Below, piece by piece: positions 32,362-37,908 of a stretch of DNA of 37,908 nt. The stretch comes from an uncultured Granulosicoccaceae bacterium. GTDB lineage: Bacteria; Pseudomonadota; Gammaproteobacteria; Granulosicoccales; Granulosicoccaceae. The notes beneath the pieces were generated by a model. It had not been told where the DNA came from and did not search any database. It worked only from the letters and a program-made list of their open reading frames with translations. The position numbers and the translations under genes were made by a program. Each line of letters opens with the position of its first letter. Positions within the stretch are counted from its first letter, which is position 1. The DNA lies in assembly GCA_937998875.1 (NCBI GenBank), contig CALLBO010000053.1, forward strand, positions 1 to 37,908, in the 5' to 3' direction.

Positions 32362-32991
32362 ATGATTGATCTTTATACGTGGACTACCCCGAACGGACGC
32401 AAAGTATCCATATTGCTTGAAGAGCTCGGCATTGAATACAATGTTCATCCGATTGATATTTCCAAAGATGAACAATTCGCACCGGATTTTCTGGCAATTG
32501 CACCTAACAACCGCATTCCTGCAATTGTCGATAGCGAGACTAATATTGCTATGATGGAATCTGGTGCAATCATGCAGTATCTTGCCGAGAAAACCGGTAA
32601 ATTCCTGTCAACAGATTTTGACACTCGCTGGAAAACCATAGAGTGGCTTAACTGGCAAATGGGTGGGCTTGGGCCAATGGCCGGACAAACGCACCACTTT
32701 GTCAAATACAACCCCGGTAAATCCCAGTACGCAGAAGATCGTTATCAAAACGAAACCAAACGACTGTATGGCGTACTGGAAAAGCAGCTTGAAGGTCGTG
32801 ACTACATTGCCGGTGAGTACTCAATAGCAGATATGGCTTGCTGGCCATGGATTTCCCGCTTTGAGTGGCAGGGCATTGATATAACCGGGTATAAGAATAT
32901 TACTCGCTGGTACAAGGCGATTGCCGAACGTCCCGCTGTGCAAAAGGGATATCAGGTGCCGAAGTATGTCACTGATGTACCAATGCCCTGA
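32362..32991 (+). CDS. yfcG: YfcG-like GST / disulfide-bond oxidoreductase
   Basis: A 209-residue GST-family protein from ATG 32362. The in-frame TTG at 32323 would add 13 residues before the true beta strand MIDLYTWTTPNGRKVSILLEELG. The sequence closely follows E. coli YfcG, a glutathione-dependent disulfide-bond reductase. It has the TPNG active-site turn, FLAIAPNNRIPAIVD, MMESGAIMQYLAEKTGKFL, WLNWQMGGLGPMAGQTHHF and SIADMACWPWISRFEW. It is the first gene of a tight unit with a thioesterase (6 bp gap) and a TSUP exporter, which links it to thiol or CoA chemistry. Confidence 0.92.
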   Translation: MIDLYTWTTPNGRKVSILLEELGIEYNVHPIDISKDEQFAPDFLAIAPNNRIPAIVDSETNIAMMESGAIMQYLAEKTGKFLSTDFDTRWKTIEWLNWQMGGLGPMAGQTHHFVKYNPGKSQYAEDRYQNETKRLYGVLEKQLEGRDYIAGEYSIADMACWPWISRFEWQGIDITGYKNITRWYKAIAERPAVQKGYQVPKYVTDVPMP

Positions 32992-32997
32992 ACACCA

Positions 32998-33405
32998 ATG
33001 ACGGTAACACTGGACAACATAATACCCAAACAGCATGCCAGCACTGAAATCGTGGTGGGAACCAGAGATACCGCACACCATGTAGGCAGCGGCAAGATAA
33101 AGGTGCTGGCAACACCGGTGATGGTCATGCTTTTAGAAGAGGCAGCGCTTAATGCCGTTGAAGGTTTATTGCCAGATGGTTTCCAGTCCGTTGGCACCCG
33201 GCTGGATATTAAACATATCGCAGCTACTCCGGTTGGCATGCAGGTAACTGCTCACGCGGAAGTGATAGAAGTCACCGGCCGCAAGATTCTTTTTAAAGTC
33301 TGGGCAGATGATGAACGAGAACGTATTGGGGAAGGAGAACACGAACGCGTCGTCGTAGAGCTCTCAAAGTTTGACGATCGAGTTCAACAAAAATCAACTG
33401 CATAG
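32998..33405 (+). CDS. FlK-like hot-dog thioesterase
   Basis: A 135-residue hot-dog-fold thioesterase resembling FlK, the fluoroacetyl-CoA thioesterase of Streptomyces cattleya. The three FlK catalytic residues have equivalents: Thr39 (in LATPVMV), Glu47 (in LLEEAAL) and His73 (in IKHIAATPVG). The end HERVVVELSKFDDRVQQK also matches the family. Relatives without a fluoroacetate history are widespread, so the natural substrate may be another small acyl-CoA. It starts 6 bp after the GST stop and is followed 9 bp later by a TSUP exporter gene. The grouping suggests hydrolysing an unwanted CoA ester and exporting the free acid (inference). Confidence 0.85.
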   Translation: MTVTLDNIIPKQHASTEIVVGTRDTAHHVGSGKIKVLATPVMVMLLEEAALNAVEGLLPDGFQSVGTRLDIKHIAATPVGMQVTAHAEVIEVTGRKILFKVWADDERERIGEGEHERVVVELSKFDDRVQQKSTA

Positions 33406-33414
33406 GCTGTTAGC

Positions 33415-34197
33415 TTGTTGACATCTTCCAGCACCACACTTCTGGCTCAGCTCGACTGGCTAACACTGGTACTTGTAGCTCTCGCTGCATTTGCCACTGC
33501 CTTGTTTCACTCAGTGGCAGGTTTCGCCGGCGCGTTATTATTGTCTGTGTGTCTGGCACCGCTAATAGGCGTCAAGGAAGTTGTGCCGGTAGTGGCTTTG
33601 GCAATGATCATCAGCAACATCAACCGCACACTACTGTTTCGTCGGCACATAAACTGGCGAGCCTACGCTGCAATAATGATAACCGGGCTACCCGGAATAA
33701 TATTTGGTGCAGTGGTATACCTTCATTTATCAGTAAAAGCGGTGGCATTGGTATTAGGCAGTTTTCTACTGATCACTATCCCATTACGTCGAATTTTAAA
33801 AAAACGCAACTACACAGTTGGATTACGAGGTCTGTCAGCAGCAGGCGTGGTTTACGGCCTTATCTCCGGCACCGTCTTTGGCGGAGGCATGATCCTTGGC
33901 CCGTTTTTTCTGGGCGCCGGTATTATTGGGGAGTCTCTGGTCGGACTTGTCGCGGCACTTGGTTTGACGCTCAATATCACTAAAACTGTGGTTTTCGGTA
34001 CTGGTGAGCTACTCGATGCAAGGGTTATTTCTTTAGGTTTAGTGGTAGGTATATTCACCATACCCGGGGGTATACTAGGCAAATTAATCGTAAAAAACTC
34101 CAAAGTGACAGTGCATACACTCGTGGTAGAATCGCTGATGTTTTTCGGTGGCTGCTATTTTATTTACCAGGGGTTAGTTGGCCTTACTGGTAACTGA
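33415..34197 (+). CDS. TSUP (TauE/SafE) family anion exporter
   Basis: A 260-residue inner-membrane protein with about eight hydrophobic segments and the TauE/SafE pattern: TALFHSVAGFAGALLLSVCLAPLIGVKEVVPVVALAMIISNINRTLLF in the first half, GLISGTVFGGGMILGPFFLGAGI at the start of the second. The family moves sulfite, sulfoacetate or other organosulfonates and small anions. Start TTG 33415 (a second TTG follows at once); no in-frame ATG exists before residue 60. It is the last gene of the yfcG-like/thioesterase unit. It converges on a pseudogene. Confidence 0.88.
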   Translation: MLTSSSTTLLAQLDWLTLVLVALAAFATALFHSVAGFAGALLLSVCLAPLIGVKEVVPVVALAMIISNINRTLLFRRHINWRAYAAIMITGLPGIIFGAVVYLHLSVKAVALVLGSFLLITIPLRRILKKRNYTVGLRGLSAAGVVYGLISGTVFGGGMILGPFFLGAGIIGESLVGLVAALGLTLNITKTVVFGTGELLDARVISLGLVVGIFTIPGGILGKLIVKNSKVTVHTLVVESLMFFGGCYFIYQGLVGLTGN

Positions 34198-34237
34198 ATT
34201 CCCTTGCAATTGTAAACTGCCTTGCAAAGGATCTTTA

Positions 34238-34683
34238 CCGTATTCGATAAACCCTGGATTCCCTACAAAGGCGATTTAAACGGTCAATCACCTCCGGCTG
34301 TCGACCACTACGGACAGACTAACACCCGTACGACAAGTGCAATAACTCGCTCCATTTGCCGCTTGGTACAAAAGGCATAAGTAATTGGCAGCGGACCCAG
34401 CCCTGCTTGCGCAAACACCTTTACCTCTCCAATGCTCGCCACACAAAAGCCCGATGCGCCTGCGGCTTTTTGACGCTTCGCAATTTCAACACACTTGTGC
34501 GCTTTTAGATGAGGCAAAAAACTTTGCCAGACGTTTTGGCAAATTTTGTAGCGACAGCAATATTCTGTTCCAACAATCAAGATCAAGGATAAGCGAAGGT
34601 GTTTCCAATCGCTCCCTGCTACTGGCAAGACCAATGAGGTGAGGATTATCTGTGGCCGGTGTCCGCTCATCATTCAATTGCAA
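34238..34683 (-). pseudogene. D-threonine aldolase/D-serine dehydratase-like pseudogene (alanine racemase N-terminal fold)
   Basis: Pieces of one protein are spread over several frames. The first frame gives RLETPSLILDLDCWNRILLSLQNLPKRLA, the usual N-terminal strand of the family. After a run of six A on the plus strand (34516-34521) the homology continues in the next frame as LPHLKAHKCVEIAKRQKAAGASGFCVASIGEVKVFAQAGLGPLPIT. This contains the PLP lysine motif (PHLKAHK). Near 34320 it shifts again (LSVVVDS), and near 34300 once more (PEVIDRLNRLCRES), before stopping at about 34238. The C-terminal 200 or more residues are gone. It begins 22 bases after the Asp/Glu racemase-family gene, so it was once the next gene of that operon. 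The intact enzyme would have acted on a D-3-hydroxy amino acid. Sequencing error cannot explain three shifts and the truncation together. Confidence 0.78.
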
Positions 34684-34705
34684 GCTTGACTTTGGTACGC
34701 AACGT

Positions 34706-35389
34706 TCAGCAGGGAATTGTTTTGCTACCAGGCGTCGCGAGTGATTTCATTTTCTCAATGGCTGTAGTCGGACTACTGATCACAGGGATGTCAGTGACAC
34801 TTCTTGCGTCTCTCTCCGCTGTTGCCATTGAGAAGTGCGCAAGTAATATTGCGTCTGCATCTTTCACCGATGAAATCGTATTCGAGATTATCTCGTTATG
34901 TTTTTCGATGTCACCCTGCTCTACTGCCTGTCTTGCGCCCTCAGCATAGACCGATTGAATTCTTGCAGAAGATTGACAACGTGCAGCTTCCTCAAGAAAT
35001 TCCTGTTCCATCCCAGCAAGGGCTGGTGGGAACGTATAGACCATGGTAATTCGATCACCCATGGATAAAGCTTTTTCAAACATTGCTTCGTTAGGTTTTA
35101 AAACAGGTACCGAAGATGACAAAGCAGCCTTTTCGATAGCTTCACCAAATGCCGAGCAGGTAAAAAGTACACCATCCGATCCAACACCTTCAGCATGACG
35201 GCATAGTGCCACGATACGGTTTGATAACGCTTCAGTCAGATGCTCATCTTTACGCCGATCAAGAACCAACGATTCATCCAGTATGGATATGTGCTCGGCG
35301 TCTTGCCATTGCGTATCAAAAGCATTAACAATCGGGTCAATGGCGAGTCTGGTTGCGTGAATCAGAGCGATACGGGTTGCGTCAGTCAT
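34706..35389 (-). CDS. Aspartate/glutamate/hydantoin racemase family protein
   Basis: A 227-residue member of the Asp/Glu/hydantoin racemase superfamily. The first active-site cysteine is Cys78 in GVLFTCSAFGEAIEKAA. The second, normally in a motif like LGCTH, is replaced (ILLAHFSMATAE). Relatives with LAQFSMA in this place form a branch of their own, so the change may be a subfamily trait rather than decay. Racemisation by a two-cysteine mechanism is therefore doubtful; isomerase or decarboxylase activity (as in maleate isomerase and arylmalonate decarboxylase relatives) is possible. The start is ATG 35389, 22 bp after the dehydrogenase gene. It is followed by the pseudogene. Confidence 0.85.
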   Translation of the reverse strand: MTDATRIALIHATRLAIDPIVNAFDTQWQDAEHISILDESLVLDRRKDEHLTEALSNRIVALCRHAEGVGSDGVLFTCSAFGEAIEKAALSSSVPVLKPNEAMFEKALSMGDRITMVYTFPPALAGMEQEFLEEAARCQSSARIQSVYAEGARQAVEQGDIEKHNEIISNTISSVKDADAILLAHFSMATAERDARSVTDIPVISSPTTAIEKMKSLATPGSKTIPC

Positions 35390-35411
35390 TGTGAATTCAG
35401 CGAGCTAACTA

Positions 35412-36479
35412 TCATTCGAGCTTTTGTGCTACCAGCTTCCCAAACGCATCGGTATTCATAGAACCCCCAAGATCACGGGTTCTGGTTTCAGGGTTGTCGA
35501 GTATCGCGTCAACTGCATTGGAAATTTCCAACCCAGCATCCATTAGCTTTTGATTGCCGCGCTGCTCACCGAGCCAGCTGAGCATCATGGCCGCCGACAA
35601 AATTAGTGAGGTAGGATTGGCTATGTTTTTTCCAGCGATATCAGGTGCTGAGCCATGCTGTGCCTGCGCACAACATAGACCGGTTTCTGCATTGGCATTG
35701 ATTGATCCGGCTAATCCGAGTGACCCGGAGAGTTCGCTTGCCAAATCCGAAAGAATGTCTCCATAGAAGTTGGACGCAACGACAACATCGTAGGCTTCAG
35801 GTTGGCGCACCAGCAGTGCGGCATAGGCATCTACAATAATTTCTTCTGTTTCAACTTCCGGAAAATCTTTTGCCACCGCGCGAAAACACTCAAGGAATAA
35901 TCCGTCTGTCATAAGAAATGAGTTGGCCTTGTGAATGGCGGCTACTTTTTTTCTTCGCTGCATGGCCAGTTTAAACGCTTCTCTGCAGATTCGAGTTGAC
36001 GCATGTCGAGTGATCTTACGTACCGACAAAGCCATATCGGGATCAGGCATCATTTCGCCGACGCCGTTAAACATATTTCTATCAGGGTAAAAACCCTCTG
36101 TGGCCTCGCGCATGATAACCAGATCCATTCCCGGCGCTTTGTTGGGGATATAGTCTCTGCTTCTTGCTGGTCGTACGTTCGCGTATAGGTCCAGGCCCAG
36201 GCGGAAACCCGCAGAGACGTTTCTTCCACCTTCGGCTACCGATGGATAATCCATGTGTGACTGGGTTCCGAGTATCACACCATCAAAATCGCTTCTTGCT
36301 CTATCCAGTACCTCTTCACGAAGTGTTGTTCCATGGTTTTTTAAACTGACGAATCCAGCTTCTTCTTCGTGAAAAGATATGCCCAGATCAAAACGCTTGT
36401 TAACGATGGCAAGCACGTCCAGTGTGGCCGACATTATTTCAGGGCCAATGCCATCACATGGAATTGTCATTATTCGCAC
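35412..36479 (-). CDS. Isocitrate/isopropylmalate dehydrogenase family protein
   Basis: A 355-residue beta-decarboxylating dehydrogenase of the IDH/IMDH family. Motifs include TIPCDGIGPEIM at the start, LYANVRPARS and VIMREATEGFYPDRN, the Tyr-region helix and KKVAAIHKANSFLMTDGLFLE. The catalytic aspartates are in VASNFYGDILSDLASELSGSLG. The cofactor loop is AQHGSAPDIAGKNIANPTSLILSAAMML. Expected reaction: NAD(P)-dependent oxidative decarboxylation of a malate-type 2-hydroxy acid (isopropylmalate, tartrate, D-malate or isocitrate). I favour GTG 36479 as start because GAAGGA lies nine bases upstream; ATG 36470 is the alternative. No leuB partner genes (leuC/leuD) are near. Position after tctA and before a racemase-like gene points to catabolism of an imported di- or tricarboxylate rather than leucine synthesis. 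Confidence 0.9.
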   Translation of the reverse strand: MRIMTIPCDGIGPEIMSATLDVLAIVNKRFDLGISFHEEEAGFVSLKNHGTTLREEVLDRARSDFDGVILGTQSHMDYPSVAEGGRNVSAGFRLGLDLYANVRPARSRDYIPNKAPGMDLVIMREATEGFYPDRNMFNGVGEMMPDPDMALSVRKITRHASTRICREAFKLAMQRRKKVAAIHKANSFLMTDGLFLECFRAVAKDFPEVETEEIIVDAYAALLVRQPEAYDVVVASNFYGDILSDLASELSGSLGLAGSINANAETGLCCAQAQHGSAPDIAGKNIANPTSLILSAAMMLSWLGEQRGNQKLMDAGLEISNAVDAILDNPETRTRDLGGSMNTDAFGKLVAQKLE

Positions 36480-36538
36480 GGTTTAGATTCCTTCACAATC
36501 CCAATTATATAGAACACGATTTATCTGTCGTACGTAAG

Positions 36539-37908
36539 TTACTCATGTCGAGTTGACTCCATTCGTGCTTTCATTCTACGGCCATAAATCATCGGTAATA
36601 CAAACCCGGCTATCGCTATGATCCACAGAATGATCGCCAGTGGACTACCCACAAGTGTTAACCAGTCACCGTCAGAGATTGTCATTGCCCGGCGCAGGTT
36701 AACTTCCATTTGGTTACCGAGAAGAATGCCCAGTATGACCGGTACCAATGGTACCTCGAGCTTGCGTAATAACCAGCCGGCAACACCAAACCCGACCATC
36801 AGCATCACATCAAATGTAGAGCCCGTGATGCTGTAAATTCCAACAAAAGAAATCATGGCAACCACTGGCATTAATATACGGGTTGGAATCAGTAATACCC
36901 GAGTGAATAATCCCACCAACGGTATGTTCATCGCCAGTAACATGAAATTGCCTAAAAATAATGCAGCAATAAGACCCCAAACCACATCCGGATTTTTAGT
37001 AAATAACAGCGGACCCGGTGTGATGTTGAGCTGTAACAATACCGCAAGCAATACAGCCGTTGTGCCGGAGCCCGGAACACCGAGCGCCAGCATGGGTACC
37101 AGTGCCCCACCAGACGCTGCATTGTTTCCTGCTTCCGGTGCCGCAACACCACGCGGATCACCCGTGCCAAACGTATCGCCATTGCGATCAACCGTTTGCT
37201 TTTCTAATGAGTAGGCGAGGAATGAGCCGAGAGATGCACCGGCTCCCGGCAGTACACCGGAGAAAAAACCCAATGCGGTACCGCGCCCGATCGATGGCAT
37301 ACAGCGTTTAAGCATTTTGAAGTCAGGCAGAATACGACCGATTTTCGGTGGGCCTCCGGTCACTGCAGCGCCACCTCTGTGTTGCTCTAAGAATATAAAT
37401 ACCTCGCTTAGCGCAAACAACCCGACTATCGCTATTAGAAAATCAATACCGTCATAAAGATGTATGTGATCAAAAGTGAAACGCTGTGATCCCGTTTGTG
37501 AATCGCTGCCAATCATGGCGATTCCGAGTCCAAGGGCTGCAGCAAAAGCTGACTTTGCCTGATTGGTAGACGTAATACCACCCAGCGTTGCAAAGGCCAC
37601 AGTGAACAATACAAAGTATTCTGCAGGACCAAACAGTAAGGCTATTTTGACCAGTTGTGGTGCGAGTACAACCAGGCCGCAGGTTGCGACAAATGCACCC
37701 ACAAACGATGCGATACCAGACAGTGAGAGTGCCTCACCTGCCTTGCCTTGTTGTGCCATGGGATAACCATCAAGGCAGGTCATCATGGCAGGTTCATCAC
37801 CCGGAATGTTCAGTAATATCGAACTGATGCGCCCACCATACATCGCTCCGTAGTACACACTGGTTAATAAAATCAGGGACGGTGTCGGGCCAAGTCCGAG
37901 TGAAAACG
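36539..37908 (-). CDS. tctA: Tripartite tricarboxylate transporter permease TctA (5' end outside window)
   Basis: At least 456 residues of a TctA large permease; the frame is still open at the window edge, so the N-terminus is missing. Around twelve hydrophobic segments are visible. Family-specific parts are GLGPTPSLILLTSVYYGAMYGGRISSILLNIPGDEPA, a second glycine-rich copy (GFFSGVLPGAGASLGSFLAYSLEK, then GVAAPEAGNNAASGGALVPMLALGVPGSGTTAVLL), and PDVVWGLIAALFLGNFMLLAMN. With TctB and the periplasmic TctC it imports citrate or other carboxylates using a cation gradient. tctB and tctC should lie upstream, beyond position 37908. It precedes the IMDH-type dehydrogenase by 59 bp. Confidence 0.95.
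   Translation of the reverse strand, partial: FSLGLGPTPSLILLTSVYYGAMYGGRISSILLNIPGDEPAMMTCLDGYPMAQQGKAGEALSLSGIASFVGAFVATCGLVVLAPQLVKIALLFGPAEYFVLFTVAFATLGGITSTNQAKSAFAAALGLGIAMIGSDSQTGSQRFTFDHIHLYDGIDFLIAIVGLFALSEVFIFLEQHRGGAAVTGGPPKIGRILPDFKMLKRCMPSIGRGTALGFFSGVLPGAGASLGSFLAYSLEKQTVDRNGDTFGTGDPRGVAAPEAGNNAASGGALVPMLALGVPGSGTTAVLLAVLLQLNITPGPLLFTKNPDVVWGLIAALFLGNFMLLAMNIPLVGLFTRVLLIPTRILMPVVAMISFVGIYSITGSTFDVMLMVGFGVAGWLLRKLEVPLVPVILGILLGNQMEVNLRRAMTISDGDWLTLVGSPLAIILWIIAIAGFVLPMIYGRRMKARMESTRHE

Noticed and set aside
35412..36479. leuB (3-isopropylmalate dehydrogenase for leucine synthesis)
   Set aside because: No leuA, leuC or leuD nearby; the context is a carboxylate permease and a racemase-family gene, so a catabolic paralogue is more likely.
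1..37908. CRISPR arrays, tRNA/rRNA genes, integrases or transposases
   Set aside because: None were recognised on reading both strands. The only tandem repeat is the 12-bp array, which has no spacers.

Overview
The window (37.9 kb, roughly half G+C by eye) is chromosomal DNA from a heterotrophic proteobacterium. TRAP and tripartite-tricarboxylate (TctA) transporters, several glutathione S-transferases, a class III CoA-transferase, GntR and LysR regulators and secreted redox proteins together suggest a marine gamma- or alphaproteobacterium living on small organic acids. That placement is inference from gene content. I see no phage genes, transposase, CRISPR array, rRNA or tRNA.

Layout. 1-3302: end of an upstream gene, an aspartate-dehydrogenase-family enzyme (+), then a minus-strand pair (MmgE/PrpD protein and D-2-hydroxyacid dehydrogenase). 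3434-5078: a GST coupled to a metallo-beta-lactamase-fold lipoprotein that starts at TTG. 5219-9666: exported or membrane proteins (YHYH protein and an upstream secreted partner, a ferritin-like/VIT1 fusion, a Wza-like lipoprotein, a periplasmic DsrE protein). 9841-11486: a TauD/TfdA-family protein that has lost its iron-binding segment, and an orphan secreted protein.

11712-22402 is the metabolic core. The minus-strand run is aminotransferase (serine-glyoxylate type), dctP, dctQ, dctM, an atypical crotonase and a CaiB-type CoA-transferase. Divergent from it are a fused FAD/Fe-S 2-hydroxyacid dehydrogenase (GlcD+GlcF-like), a GntR/FCD regulator and GlcG. A near-perfect 24-bp palindrome lies in the 109-bp space between the two arms and is the obvious candidate operator. 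The simplest reading is uptake of a 2-hydroxy acid, oxidation to a 2-oxo acid such as glyoxylate, and transamination. The hydroxypyruvate-reductase-like enzyme at the left end could feed off the same chemistry.

22403-22809 is non-coding and unusually rich in inverted repeats (one probable terminator and two further stem domains). 22810-28092: a GST, an EamA exporter, then an ankyrin/di-haem cytochrome c protein and a DUF4242 protein divergent from a membrane-anchored winged-helix/TolB-like/TPR regulator. 28319-32270: a DDAH/arginine-deiminase-fold enzyme, a Gfo/Idh/MocA oxidoreductase, a flavin reductase and a LysR regulator. 32362-34197: YfcG-like GST, FlK-like thioesterase and TSUP exporter. 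34238-37908 (minus): TctA permease (cut by the window end), an isocitrate/isopropylmalate-type dehydrogenase, an Asp/Glu racemase-family protein and a decayed D-threonine-aldolase-like pseudogene.

Most individual genes belong to known families. The more unusual points are enzymes with missing catalytic residues (TauD-like, crotonase), the divergent 2-hydroxyacid module with its palindrome, the structured intergenic region, the ankyrin-cytochrome fusion and the pseudogene.
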